This document shows positions 25,501 to 39,300 of a stretch of DNA of 64,000 bases, piece after piece (the first letter of the stretch is position 1; every line of letters begins with the position of its first letter). Source of the DNA: Sthenelais limicola (taxonomy: Eukaryota; Annelida; Polychaeta; Phyllodocida; Sigalionidae); contig OW804096.1 in the NCBI GenBank assembly GCA_942159475.1, positions 131,988,941 through 132,052,940 of the forward strand, in the 5' to 3' direction. The notes under the pieces were generated by a model. The model was not told the origin of the DNA. It saw nothing but the letters and a program-made list of their open reading frames with translations, and did no database searches. The position numbers and the translations under genes are program-made.

Positions 25501-28500
25501 ATTAATTAACTTTCACAAGTGCTTCAAATCTTGGCCAGTGTGTGTTTTTCGAGTTAAACAATGAATAATGTGTTTTATGAAACTATAGAGGGATTGTAAT
25601 CAAGCATCATGCAAGAGTCCTCGGTTGGGAATAACATAAACCAAGTAAGGTGAGTATACTCAGGGCAGGCAGGTAATTGGCCAGACAGAGGCCAGGCAGG
25701 CAATTGGCCAGACAGGCAGGCATTGGGCAGGCAATGGGCAGCAGGCGGAAAGGCAGGCCTACAATGGCAAGCAGTTTGAAGATATGCATATTTATTTACC
25801 CAACGTTAAAGAACGGAGAGGAACTAAAGAAGGAAGAGAGTCCGAAATGCGGACGCTGATGAGAATGTCCATGTGGTTGTAGGCCATGTTGATGGCCGCT
25901 TGTAATTAGGTCATGGTGGTGGTGATGATGATGGTGGTGGTGGTGGTGTGGGGCAGGTGCACGCCCATGTCGTCGACTCCGGTTCCCAGCACTGAAATCA
26001 TTCGTTTAATCCTCCGTCAAACTGTCCATCGCACTTTTTAATGTTTCTAACTTTGCTCAAAGCGTATAGCTTTGCCCATCACCACGATAAATGTTTTTAA
26101 TTGATGTCTTTGAACCAGAGATATATGTAAATTACAACACGCAGTGGAAGGCCCTATTACCAGACTTTTCCCATTTTCATTTGATGATTTCATAAAAAAT
26201 ATTTTCATGACATGTTAATATTTAAAAAAAAGTCTCAATAGTCGTTAGACGGAGAGAGCTTCATAAATACGGTGGAATGATAGGAACAATTTGATTGAGA
26301 AATGATGGTGACGAAACAATAGTTTGAGACTAAACATGTGAAAGGATAATTTTGCTTTCGAAATCAGGCAATTTGTTAAATTTTACACTGGTTCATTTTT
26401 TTAAAAAAAACTGGAGTACTGTATTGTGAGGAAAAGTCATGGTTTTATGAACCGTTAGAGAGAGATTTAAGCATGTCCTATGGCCTGCACATCATCTACA
26501 TTATATTGAGAAAATAATCAATCAATAAATGCAATGATACATAAATGCACATAAGGACAGTTAAACAGAACACATTCTTAAAGGCAATCATGCAGACAGA
26601 CAGTAAGGACCACAGGCAATGTTCAATGATTAAAGTAATCGGACAAAATAGCATAATCAATAATGAACGATTATTATTGATTTTGTATATGTAGTCCCTT
26701 AGAAGGAATACTTTTGGTAGTGTATATATGAGGCGGGACATTTTAATAGCTCATTGGTCTCTAGAAGATTTTCCGTCTAGTCAGAGGGTAAATAGCCGAA
26801 AGAGGTGAGAAGATTTCATTTTAAAGTTTGACACCAGTTAGCGCCACTCTACATGACTAAAGCGGGTGTAAAAAAGGGATGTATGCCACCGTTCTGCCTC
26901 AGCTGTATCACATCAAACACCAGCATATTAAACTCCCTCCATGAACAGACATCTCGTACAAAATAAGTGGATATTTCATGTGAGGAATGACATGACACCA
27001 TTAACATTTAATAGTTAAAACTCACAAAAAAACATTTAATAATTCATAGATGAGACATCAGAGCAGGCCACATTGGAAACACAGTTACACACACTTAAGA
27101 CAAGTAACAGTTTCAAACAATAGACAACAGCTTTTCCCAGTGTTCGGACTAAAGATGGATGAAATGTGAATAAACTTATAAATGTATATCCAAGAAGGAG
27201 AAGTAGATGAGGAAGAACTTGGAATATCAGTGTCATGGATAAGGGACTATAACGATACATTCCAGAGTATGATGTCGAAGCAGAGAGGTAATTTGCATAT
27301 ATGTGTTTTGCTCTAGTGTCATAGGTTGCAAACTCTTTACATTGATTTGTTCCATCAAAGACACAATTGATGTCATATTTGTATAAGGGCCCATTGATAC
27401 GGGTCCCGGGAACATGGATAATCTAATGGAGGTCACATGAACTAGACCAGAGGTTAAAACGGTTCATATGTACATCAGGTAGCCTTGCATGGTCACATTT
27501 CACTGTATGTGTGTATGTATACATGAAATTGTTGCATGAAAAGTTAATGATATGAAAATGTTTTCAAAAACATAACTAGCTTGCATTGTTTTTCTTGATT
27601 ATAAGGACAAAATAAATAGTTCATACGTGTAAATACTTTTTACATGAAATTATCATTGTATCGCCATTTTTTTCAGCACTTTCTCACAAAAAAAAAAGAT
27701 CAGAAAACCAGGCTACAATCGCATTTGTCATCATACATCAGTGTATCCTGGGTGGTCAGTATGTCAAACAGCTGATTCAGTAAGAACCAAGCGGTCACTG
27801 AAAGTTGCCGACCAGACTGGTCAACCAATCAAGGCCAAACCAAGTCACGTCGCATGTATACATACACAGAGACCAGGTCCTCAATGAGGGGTCAGTCTGA
27901 AGTGACCGCTCCAAATGGGAGTCCAAGCACTCCTCGAGGGGACGGGTTGGCATGGCTATGTAACGGTCATCTGTTTTCATCAAATACTGTCAACTTGGAT
28001 GCTTTCATGCTGGACATGTATTCTTAATGTAGAGACATGGAAACCCTTGTTACCGAGAAGAGGACTTGATGAAAAAAAATGTACAAAAGAGGGCCTTGTC
28101 CTAATTCAATGCAGATTACTAGTTGATGAGCAGGGGAACGTTATTCGAGAGCCCATATAAACTTGGGAGACAAAGGGGTAGAATGACTGTATTCTATATG
28201 ACTGATATACTTTTTAAAATGTTTTACAAGAATGTTTTGAAGTTAATATATTCCATCAAAATATCATAGTATGATAAAAAGAACATTATACCAATGTGCG
28301 TATGTGTTTAATAGAGATGTCGACTAAAAAGATAAATCATATGAGTACCGAGAGTGATTAAATTTAGTCGTACACATACATATGAGTTGTAGGATTAGAA
28401 AAACAAGACTAGGAATATGTGCTGTAATGCCAGTAGATTTGGATGACAAGTCTCGTAGGATGAAGGATGAATAAATACTAGCATGGATGGATTAAATGAT

Positions 28501-31421
28501 TTATGATCACGAGTGACAGTAGTTGAGGAGCAGTCATTATATGAGTATATCTCTCCCAGCAAAGTTGCATCCCATAGAGATGTTAGCACCATCGTCTATA
28601 TCCAGTCTAGCTTGATATCAACTCAATCCAAGACGGCATTAAATATCAGTTTATCTTCTTCAGAACAGAAAAAGCAATAACCACCAATACAGTACAGAGA
28701 GAGTCCAACGACATGTTAAACACGTAAGACAAATTATCCACAGACAATAGCGGTTAGTTAGTAATAGTTGTTAAGGTGAGGATGAAAGCTGTGGTGCAAC
28801 CTGTTTAAAAATGACAAATCTTAACAAATAGCAAATACAGCAACGCGGACAATGTTAAGACTTAATCTATACATACATTGTTGTTATAGAGATAAATATA
28901 TGTACATATTTTTATAATTAGCTATAGTGCCACTGTGAAAACCAAGCCTTAAATAGCTCGCGTCTTAAATACTATTTGTCATTATTAATATGCGAAATAT
29001 ATATTTGTGTAAACAAAAAATGTGCCACCTGGACATTGTGCAACAAGAAGTGAGAATGTATCTGAGATAGTAAAAAAAGATGGCAATAAAACATTTGACA
29101 CCGTATCAAATGAGGTGAATACATGTATACTTTTTGCAAAAACCATCGTCTGTATTTTGTTAATGTCAAGAGGTTTGGGTTTGAATACTCACCCTGATCG
29201 ACCACCAAACATATCTCCAAATGGATCGCCGCCGAAGGGATCACTGAACGGAGATACCCCAAAACCAAAACCTAAAGAAAACAGAAGACACATTTAATTT
29301 GATCAGAGAAGGAGAGATGCTTCGAATACCCCGGAAAGATTTAGGTCTACAAAGCATAACAAATATCTTATGACATATTTTTTGTTATTTATTTAAAAAA
29401 TAAATTCATTTTAAAGCCTATACAATATTTATGAATGAATCATACAATCATGAGAATACTTTTAATTCTTTTATGAGTCAAATAACTCGATCGCTACCCA
29501 ACAAAAATATCCACACATACATAATGCATTGTAGGATTAATTTTATATTTCCCCCAATAGAGGACCCAATTCCCCTAGATAGTTAGCAAGCCCGGCTTAT
29601 ATTCAAGACCCGGATAATAAATAGAATATTACGACCATGTGTATAACATTGTAATACAAACACAAAACTATCATCCGACATCGTTACGACTAAATAAATT
29701 AAGCCAAAAACGAGTAAAGGGAATGTCACATGATGCAGATGAATCGCCCAGAGGGCACGTTTAATTTCACTCTGAAGATATCCTGACGGCAAAATGCATG
29801 AGTTTTCTGGTCAGTTTGTCAATAGGACTAAGGGGATTGCACTGGCTATACATAGTCTAGACTCACAGCCCCTCAGATCAGATAAGAAAGGTATGTCAGT
29901 GATTGGACACCTACTGCGCTAATGGTTTTCATCTAATGGCATTTTAATGGCTTTTTGCGGTTTGGAGCGAGTAGCTTTCCCTCAGTTTGGAGGGACACTT
30001 CTCCACTCTGAGCCTAGGACTGTACAGCCGGCTACTGGAGTATCGCCAGACATCAAAAACTTCCAATACCCCCCCCTCCCCCTCCCCTTATGGGTTCTAC
30101 TTACCAGTGCCACCACCTCCAAAGAATTCAGCAAAAGGATCTCGTCCACCAAAGAACTCCCGGAATACATCTTCTGGATCTCTGAATGTAAAGTGGAAGC
30201 CGCCACCAAAGTTTCCATAATCGTAGTCGGTATCTGCTCCACTATTATTCAGACCTGCTTTACCATATCTATCGTATATCTGTCGTTTATCCTCTGCAAA
30301 TAGGAAAGTTTAGATGAAACCTTTTAATGTGATAATAGAGGGTGACAAGATTAGTTTAGTTCAACAAGTCAGTACGAAATTCCATGAGGGTTATGTCATT
30401 TTTAAAAGCAATAAATGATATAATAGTAATGTCAGTTATTCTATAGTAAAAATAGTTTAGTCCAAACTTGTATTGGGTTATTTGTCTACCGGAATTTTTA
30501 AAAGAAAGATTAAAAAACAATGTTTCAAAGATACGTCCCTGGGCAGGTATAATGGACCCGCGTAAGGCTATTTCATGAGATAATTGCGTTTTTGAAGACA
30601 CTACAGATTTAACAATACTTACTATCTGACAAGACTTCATATGCTTCTGAGATCTCTTTGAATCGTTTTTCTGCCTCATCTTTATTGTCTGGATTTTTAT
30701 CAGGATGCCACCGTAGTGCCATCTTTCGATACCTGGATCGGAATCAAAAGTAACTCTTGATTTATTTTTCACCGCTTTAAAACGTAGACAACAGCTTAAT
30801 ATATCGAGACACCTTCACTGGTTTGATGTCATTATAATGTACTTATTCTTTGTATTATGAAATCTAACTTCACGAACAAAGACATTCTTATGCTGGCATG
30901 GTTCAAATGGGCTCCAAGTGTCCATTTCTTAAGAGTGCTTTAGATATATTTTATATATTAAGCTCTTTCATGAAAAATTATTCACATTGTCAACAGGGTG
31001 TCGCTGTGTGGGGTTAATTCATTTATCATTCTGTCTATGGAGACACTCACTCAAATCACTTAGGAAGCAGGTTGGAAGAGACTTAATATAGACAAATGGA
31101 ATAAATGGTTTTATCAAATGTGACAGATCCATACGGCCATCAATCAAAATGTTGAAAGACTATACATGTATTTTTGGGTAAAAGGCAAACTAAACACCAC
31201 AAACAAAGGGTGTAACACTTAGCATTAGAATGAGATTCGGTAATCTGCAATGACATTACTGGAAAAGAGTACAATGTAGGTATTATATATAATATACCAC
31301 ACCAATATCATTTTTTTTCATGTAAAAAGAATAGACAAAACAACACTTACGCTTTCTTTATTTCACTGTCAGTGGCATTCCTATTGACGCCCAAGGCTTT
31401 GTAGTAATCTGGGTCCGACAT
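22524..31421 (-). CDS. DNAJB6-like: DNAJB6-like class B J-domain co-chaperone, 6 coding exons, 218 aa, complete
   Basis: Coding exons in order: 31421-31351, 30732-30623, 30293-30105, 29271-29193, 23052-22942, 22620-22524. All introns are GT-AG, phases match at each junction, and the total of 657 nt encodes 218 residues. Residues 1 to about 70 form the J domain, starting [12 protein letters not shown], with the HPD triad at 33-35 that stimulates Hsp70 ATPase. Residues 91-150 are Gly/Phe-rich and contain [18 protein letters not shown], the DNAJB6/DNAJB2/DNAJB7 hallmark. A Ser/Thr stretch ([25 protein letters not shown]) precedes the C-terminal beta segment [19 protein letters not shown]. Human DNAJB6 uses Ser/Thr side chains to block amyloid aggregation and forms oligomers; here the Ser/Thr region is shorter. 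The protein should act in cytosol and nucleus. Start: the ATG opening the J domain, with an in-frame stop just upstream. Intron 4 is 6.1 kb, and the DNAJB6 subgroup assignment rests on the C-terminal motif. Confidence 0.93.
25661..25770. repeat. Degenerate minisatellite of GGCAGGCAATTGGCCAGACA-like units
   Basis: Imperfect tandem units of about 20-32 bp with the shared words GGCAGGC, AATTGGCCAGACAG and CAATGGGCAG. Low in T on the plus strand, inside DNAJB6-like intron 4. Confidence 0.7.
25913..25951. repeat. (GGT/GAT)n microsatellite
   Basis: A run of GGT and GAT triplets within DNAJB6-like intron 4. Confidence 0.85.
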
Positions 31422-31508
31422 GTTGTAGTATCACAATTATCCACACCTGAGATCGTATGTTTAGGGTCAGTTAGGTCAGGGCGAGGGCAAGCACTGGGTC
31501 CTTCACAC
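31422..31508 (-). other. 5' UTR of the DNAJB6-like gene with an upstream splice acceptor
   Basis: On the minus strand the sequence TTCTTCTCCTCATTGCAG is an excellent acceptor ending at 31,509; a second, weaker one (CGATCTCAG) lies at 31,447. An in-frame TGA stands 12 nt before the ATG. The leader therefore starts in at least one noncoding exon further right, which I could not place securely. Confidence 0.55.
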
Positions 31509-32151
31509 CTGCAATGAGGAGAAGAATGTTAACAATCATATAAACACCGAGGGAGGCCTGGGCCTGACTCTGCATAATGTATGGACCTCAGTGGGTTCAT
31601 TTCTTCTTTGTGTTATGTCAGAACATTTTCGTTCCAAACCGGCCCTTTCTGGCACATTTTAAAGATGAGGTTTGTTGATTATTTAGGGGGAGGGACACTC
31701 GTCACCATAAGATAAACCATTTCAACAAGTCACAACAGACGGAACTCAAACTCGGTCTACAAAAGGGACATCTCGAAAGAACATATCACCATGACTATGG
31801 AAACGTTCCTTATTTCTGCTAACAAAAAGAGGCTATAGTGACATACAACGCCTACTTTTTAAAAATCAACTGACGATTTCATCTCCCTTTATACACACTA
31901 TGCAAGGGCGCAAATGTTTCTTGTCTTTCCCACTGACAGTCGCTGTGTCCCTCAAGGATATCACGCTAGCAGCAAGGCCATTGTATATCAGGGAAATCGG
32001 TAAATGAACATAGAGACTGATTTGAGAGTTGGTAGATATTACCTGAAACAACATACCGGTAGGTGGTGTAAGGTGGAATGCCTCACCCTCTACAATTCCT
32101 CCAGGCTTTATAGTCCCTGCCTGTCGGTATTGCTATTTTCTAGAGAGCATT
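31509..32151. other. Upstream flank or intron of the DNAJB6-like transcript
   Basis: Probably the first intron region, as the leader has a splice acceptor at 31,509. No coding content recognised. Confidence 0.35.
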
Positions 32152-32386
32152 TATAAGGATAAGATTTTCAGAAAATGTACAATTGGCAGCTCTACACATT
32201 TAGTAAATTCTGCGCTGCAATTTGGTCAATACTAGGTAAATTCGAGAATATTCGGCATTGCATTGATTCTAGCAATGTGTTTGGTTAGGTTGAACGGTAT
32301 TTTCAACTTTATTTTCGTTAGAAATTTGGGGTATTTGAGAAGATTAGCGAAGTTGAATTGTACATTTTCTGAAAATCTGACCCATA
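32152..32386. mobile_element. MITE family copy A (pair with 57.7 kb)
   Basis: Terminal inverted repeats of about 28-30 bp: left AGATTTTCAGAAAATGTACAATTGG and right its reverse complement near 32353-32378. The whole element, 235 bp, matches the order of motifs in the second copy at 57691-57934, including GGCAGCTCTACA near the left end and TTTGAGAxGATTAG near the right end. No coding capacity. Confidence 0.8.
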
Positions 32387-33316
32387 ACCAGCCCATCTCG
32401 GGATAAAGATGGGGTGAATGTTTTATGAGACCGTTTGATCTATACGTTCCAGAGTAAATGTCTGGAGGAACTGTTAACGACTAAGTTACTGTGGTTCCCA
32501 TTTTTTCTTACATCATCTTTGATTTAATTTCATGGAGGGCCTAACATAATTATTATGGTTGAACGGACCAGAGGAGATGTACAACTATAGATTTAATGGT
32601 TCAATACCAAATCCATGGTACCACCAAGGTCATGAAGTGCCTCACTATCAAAGGCCCTTTAAATGAAACATGACAAAAGGTCAATGCATAAGTATTTAGA
32701 ACACGTAATCAAAGAATGCGATTTATACATTTCATAAACGAATTAAATTCCTACAGGTGGAGGCATAGACAGACTCCTGCCTCACACATATATCACATAT
32801 GGCCATCCTCACACGTTGTAATAAGAGAAACCTACATGTGTATAAAAGTCCATTAGTTGGTCTAAGTAAAGGCCAAGAGCCTTAAGGTGGTATATCTTTA
32901 TTTATTTACAACTCAAATTACCGGTATACAGAATCCTCCTTATTATACCCACAAATAGTGTTTATGGAAATCATCTAAGATAGCGCAAAATGTAACAAGA
33001 CGTTGGAACTATTTGATGCCAACGCCAATCAACAATTGAAAAATTAATTTATGAAGTCCAAGACAATTAATGGTGAAGTATTACACTTGGTCGGTCATAT
33101 GTGTCAAGGCTGATGTTAGATAGCTATGTGTGCAAGCAAAGAAACCCGCACTAATTACAAATTAACATGACCCGAGTTGTAGGTGCAACAGTGGACTGTT
33201 TACATGTGCACCAGTCAACTATAAATTAACGTATTTCTATCAATAAACTGACCAATACTATTAAACCCAGTCACTGCTAGATTGGCGATACAAGAATATA
33301 TCCATCATCTATTCTC

Positions 33317-33364
33317 CCAGTATTGAAGAAGGGGCGGGGCTATGCTGGCTATCTTCAATACTGG
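33317..33364. repeat. Hairpin with 13-bp perfect arms around a GC box
   Basis: CCAGTATTGAAGA and its exact reverse complement TCTTCAATACTGG enclose a loop containing GGGGCGGGGC, a core Sp1/KLF-type binding motif. Confidence 0.6.
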
Positions 33365-36300
33365 TATAGTAAGTAATCATAGCCATTTTATCATTATTTA
33401 TAACATAAAGAAAGACCTATACATGGATATTTATTAATAAGATTCATAAGGATTTTAGGAATTTAAATTTAAATACAATAGGATGTTCATTGGTAAAAGA
33501 ACAGTACGTAAACAGATAGGTCAGGGAAGGGAGCCACTCTCATAAGGTACGCATGTATGTGCATATGTCTCAGCTGAGAAAATACTGATGATAGACCTTG
33601 ACAGATATATACACTACCCACATGTCTACTGTTATCAAGAGCACAAAAACACATAAAACAATGAGTATAGGGTACAAAGAGAGGGAGAGTCTAAACAAAA
33701 CAAATGTCAGCATGGTCATGTGTCAATGTGTAAACTATAAATGTGACTCATCCATTTTAGATCATAAGAAAGAGGCAACATCACTTATATCGAACCCTAT
33801 GTCCTGTTCTAGAATTTTTACAAAAACCACACCTCCACCAAATGAAGTAGTTCGGCATTCATTTCAGATGTATGCCCTTGTAATTTTTTTTCTAGGAATA
33901 TTTGTTTTTATTGGGTATGTGCGTCATATCGGTTCACACCAAGACCACAAACAATGCCAGTTCATATCTCTGTGGGTTAATACATTGGTGTCAGTGGTTT
34001 GCCTCACCAAGGCTTTGGTCTGAAATGGACAACAACCCAGACTCGCCTTTCAGACTAGGAGATCTTGTGGAGAACTACAATATATATATAGATACAGTGG
34101 TTCTTTTTTTATCCAAGTGTCTCATGGGGTGATTTCAATCTATTGTGCCTCCCACATAAAAGACAGGGCGTGAAAAGATAGAATGGACTCACGTCTACAA
34201 TTCCCGCCATAACCCTTTGATCCAAGGGGATATCTTGTTATAAAATGATCGAGGAAGCTTGAATGCACCAGATATAAGTTTAGACTTACAAGGAAACATT
34301 TTACTTTGTATTAATAAAATATATGTGACATACACATGTTAAGTAAAGAATATACCAAAATATAATTTTTCAAAAAATGACATTTAAACAGGATAACTCA
34401 AATATATATACATCCTGAAGTTTAAAAAAAAAAGAAATAGCCTGGAGTCTGGGGTAACTTGTCACATGGAGGCAGGGTGTGTATGGTAGTCTCTCTGTAG
34501 AGCAAACCAATGCATACATCTAACTTCTAAGCCTATAATTGCAAGGGTGTGGGAACCATCCCATCCATCCCATATTCGGGATCGGACTTTGTTATTCAGT
34601 CTTTAAAACTCCACCATCCTTATTGTCAGCGGACAATTTTAGACCGCATGACGGCATGGCATTTGAAAGTAATTAGACCGCTCTAAAAATCTGAAGCTAT
34701 GTACAGAATATCAAGTTCTTAAATAATTCGTGTCAAGGATGTAGACGCCAACATCTTAAAAAGACCCAACAGAATTGAGTAGTTATAGAATGCAACAATA
34801 TGTTCCTGTCTGTTACCCAGTCTCCCAACCGGGTATGAGACACTACATCATTTTACTTTTTTTTCCCCAATGAATATTTTCCCCCAAGTGAAGCAAGCTA
34901 TGGTAAGAAACAATGCCAATTTTAATGGTTAATGGCAGGAAAGGAATCTGTATTTGCAATTGGGAAGTCAAATTTAACGGTGCTTGATTTCATAATCATC
35001 GAGTCTATTTTTCAGAATGCAAGGCCCCCTCCTACCTTGTTGTAGTTTTGGAGGCGAGTTTTAATTATGAAAACAATCACGTTAGCCATAATGAATCAGC
35101 ATGAAAATGTCTAGGATACAGGGAATTAGTGAAACAAATAATGGAAATACCGATCCTTTCCTTGTTGTTGGAAAAACGAGACGTTAAAATAACGAGGGAA
35201 AACCATTGAAAAATGATAAAGAAAACAGTCGAATATGGAAATCGTCTCCTATTGTTTTGGTTGTCAATGATTTCAGACATGTCTAAATACAGGGTGGTAA
35301 GATAGGATGAAGCACTTGTGTGGTATAATTAGAAGTATTCCGGCCCCTCTTGGAGAATATAACCCAGTGTGGGCGAATGTTCTGTGTGTGATGCTTTTTA
35401 CTGAGGCAAACCTGACACATCAACCTAGATTTTTAATCTGTCCACATATAAACTCAACCAAGTGTGTGAGCAGAGTCATTTGAGTGCACGGGATCGGGGA
35501 CTTGTCGCGAATGTTTTGTCAGAGGTAAAGAAACTGAACTGCTTTATAAAAAAATCTTATCACCAGGTCTCATCGTTTATACATCATTAAAGTTGTATCC
35601 CACAGACTGCAGTTTGTTTTTGTGTGGAGAGATTTCACGAGGAACATATTTCAGGTTATTTTTATACTATGTGTGCAAGGTACAAGCAACGAGATAACCG
35701 GCGATATAACATTATGATTGTAATCTCGTTGGTACAAGCTTCGAATATGGAGATTTACATAGCCTGATTCGGGGAATTAAATACCCTACAGTCACAAATA
35801 TAGACCCCCCGCCACCCACCCACCCACACACCTACCTCCCCGCCCTCCAAGAGCATTCATATTTTACATTTTGACAAAGTTCTATCCAGCATAAGTACAC
35901 AACTCTAGGACATGAAATATGGGAAGGCTAGAATTTTGATTTCACAGAATGTTTTAAAAGGAAGCAACAAAGAGACGGGGGTGGGAAGGGAAGGAAATAA
36001 GAACGACTTTTCAAGAGCCCGAGGCACAAAGCAATACATCATGGTTTTTTTTGCCACACAAATATCCCCCCCCCCCCCCAACCCATTTAACTCAATTTAC
36101 CCTCTTCAGATTGTAGAGGTCCTTCACCAATGAAACAAAGGCCCTCATACGAAAACAAACATACATGAGAAAAGCCTTATAAAGCTGCCCTTTCTCTGGA
36201 CTCAGCCCAGTCAGGGTCGAATATTGTCTACACTGAGAGTAAAACATTCATATACGAACAAATATCAATGGACCCCTAGATAGAGATGGGCGAAGAAGTC

Positions 36301-39300
36301 GGCAAGTGTCTTTCTTACACAACTTACTTGCAACAGAAAAAGAGCTATAGTGAGCAATTTGACACGTACTATACATTACGGCTATATCTGAGGAAAAGAT
36401 AATATTTCAAAATCACCCCGGGATGTAAGGCGTTTGGCTTCCCGTTATACCTTATTGTGTAGACGGGTAATGTGGTGTGAAAATCGATTCCGTTCTAACA
36501 CATAATATAAAGCTCTTGGCACAGCTGGATAGCAATAATTTTCAATGTTTCAAAAGCCTCTGGTTAGGTTTTTGTATATCTCTAGGGCCACTAAGTTCAG
36601 GTTAATTCGAGAAAGGGAAGGACAACTATGTGATATGCATCCTAAACGACGAGATCAATTCTATTTGGGAGACTTGTACTTTAACTGCCTAATTTGCAAT
36701 TCTAAACAAATGACTTAAATGCAAATCTAAGATCAAGCTCTGAATGATTTATGGATCAACTTCTTATCATTTCCTTTCAAGCAAAGACAACACCAGCATA
36801 AGGATAACTGCGCAGTTAAAACCCCCCATTAGTTCTTTAACATCATCAATACGAAAGAACAAATATAATTAATTCGGCAAAGGTATTTTCCATTCAAATA
36901 AAATACAAATTAAATGTATTGTATACCCACTTTAATAATAAGAGTAAACTTCAAACCAGCCCTAACTGAGTTGCAGAGCTAAATAAGTGTGTGTTCCGAA
37001 TACACAAAAAAAGCCTAATACACGAGAGAATGATAGTGAACACCAGAGTTTACATTACCAGTTTTAACATTGCTGAGCTCACGATCGGACTATGGCACAT
37101 GGAGGGAATTGTCTACCAGGCAGGCACCGAGAGGAACCCAAGATATAACTGTCAGGTCTACTCTACATCTAAGACATGTAACGTACCTATAAGTAGACGT
37201 GTATGTCCATGGTAACTGCTCAGTATCTTATCCTCCATATAAACTATTGTTAAGCAATAAAAGCCCAAATGAAAACTGATACAAAACATATAATAAGTAT
37301 TTTGCTCTCATTATAATGGTATAATTCTACCATATAAGTGGGAGTTTGATGGTACAATTCAGTGTTCAGGGATTTGTGGCCAATAATGATTCTACACAGT
37401 TAAAAAAACATATTTTAGAAGGAGGAGATTCATAGTACCCTACCAAGATGAGTTTAACAAAAATACCCCAACATAATTACCATTTTGAGTAGTATGAGCT
37501 GAAGAGACCATATGCCGTTATATCACCGTCTAATCACCCAACATTATTACCACCTTCTATTCTATCATCGGCTGATGGTAAATTTAAAACTTTTTCAACG
37601 AAGCATACAAATGCTATCGAATAGGGATGATCAGAATGAATTTACATTTCACAATTCCCGTGGGAGTTCTTAGTACTTACAAGGCATAGATCAGCCATCT
37701 AAAGCTTGAGTTACAGTATGAGTATTTGCAACACTTTCTTCTCTTTATGATGTCCCAGGAAATATAGGGATTATCATACAGAATATCTTAAGAAGCATTC
37801 ACAGCCTCAGCATCAATACCTCCTTCCAGTTTCTCGCCCAGACATCGCCCGATAGTCAATTGACAGATGGGGAATTCACTCTCAACTGGGTAGCGACGGC
37901 CCGAGCATGAAGCCTCTTGAATTTATATCATATTTATAAGCTCTATCATTTCAGCATAGATTCTACGATATGAAGCGACAAAGAAGGTGGAAGTCTTAAA
38001 GGACTTCACTGCCATCTGTACTCCACAGAGTCAGACTGTATCCTTAATGAGGCATATTGTTCAGACTTCAAGACTAATTCGGTTAAGGACATCGTGTGCA
38101 AGTGAAGTCGTTTGGATGAGAACATTTTAATGTAGTAATGCACCTTACCCAATACGCCGTGTGAGGGGAATATAAATGGAACGATGCAACGTACCTGAAA
38201 AGAGAAAAGGGAAGATAATATAGCTTTACAGATAGTAGCAGATAGCAGTAACACATATAATTATGACGATAAAATATTATGTATGGTACAAAAGTTATTT
38301 TCTGACACACAGCGTTGCAGAATAGACCAGAAATCTTTTGGACGGGGCTTTCAAAGATATTATAAGGGTTAACGTTTCTAATGAGCTTTAAGGCAATATT
38401 TGGACACTTTTATAATACATGGGATGGCCTTTATGGAATGAAGGGGCCACAAATCCCATTGACATTGTTAGGATCCAGTGCACAATGTGGTACCCAATGG
38501 AGGAAATAATTGCGACCATCAGCAGAGCGCATTACCAAGCCCCTGTGCAATATAAACAATAGCAATGCGGGACTTTAACCTGCTATGGTTGGGTACCTCT
38601 TGGAAACATTTGAATTTATTATATATGACCTCTTGCTTATCCAATTGTGCAACTAAACATATTTAAGTCATTACGGAATCAATAATACGGTTGTATACAT
38701 ATATTCCGTAGCCAGAAATTCTTTTTATTGATATTGCTAGTCAAAGGAACCTTCTTTTCGGAATGAAGCTGTACATATATTAAATAAAGAATGAATTCTA
38801 AATAACCTTTCCAAGTAATTATTCCTATTTTTATTATTTTATCTTTTAAATGATTATTTACAAAGAGAATGCATCGTCATAGAGACGGAAAAGAATCATA
38901 AGAAAGAAAGAGCTGGTGAATGAACTCAAGAGACTTGATGGAATTAATAGCACGGAGCCCATGGAAGAATGTTCATGAAGTAAAGTGTCAGCCTTGACAT
39001 ATATTGCATTTTATAGAGCTAGGGTATTGGGTATTTACCACGGCGATATGAAAGGAGTAACGAACCATGATGGGGAAGCACAGGATTAGGGTCGCTTGGT
39101 ACGTATGACAACAACCAACAACATTATGTTGTAAGATGATACAATCCTAAGCACACACGGCATTTTAATGCACTGCACGAGCATAATTGGGAATTGGTTC
39201 TGGCTACAATGGCAGGCCATTTTCCACTCTGAATGTTTGATAAGCATATCGAGTAACGCAGATGGAAATCTCAGAGGTGGGCCATTGTGAAAAGGCAGCA

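Larger units (their letters stand above)
23053..29192 (-). other. Intron 4 of the DNAJB6-like gene, 6.1 kb
   Basis: The donor follows exon 4 (TCAGG|GTGAGT) and the acceptor precedes exon 5 (TATTTCAG|GTTTACATC); both are phase 2, so the join is in frame without an intervening exon. The intron is about six times longer than any other in the coding region. It holds a minisatellite and a GGT-rich microsatellite but no recognised gene. An optional Ser/Phe-rich exon, as in some homologues, was looked for and not found. Confidence 0.75.

Noticed and set aside
27795..28160. Open frames on both strands inside DNAJB6-like intron 4
   Set aside because: Checked as possible extra exons; an acceptor-like AG is present but the phase required by exon 4 gives an immediate stop.
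33598..34023. 141-codon plus-strand open frame with one hydrophobic stretch
   Set aside because: Begins at a non-ATG codon, no family resemblance; a single hydrophobic run is common in AT-rich DNA.
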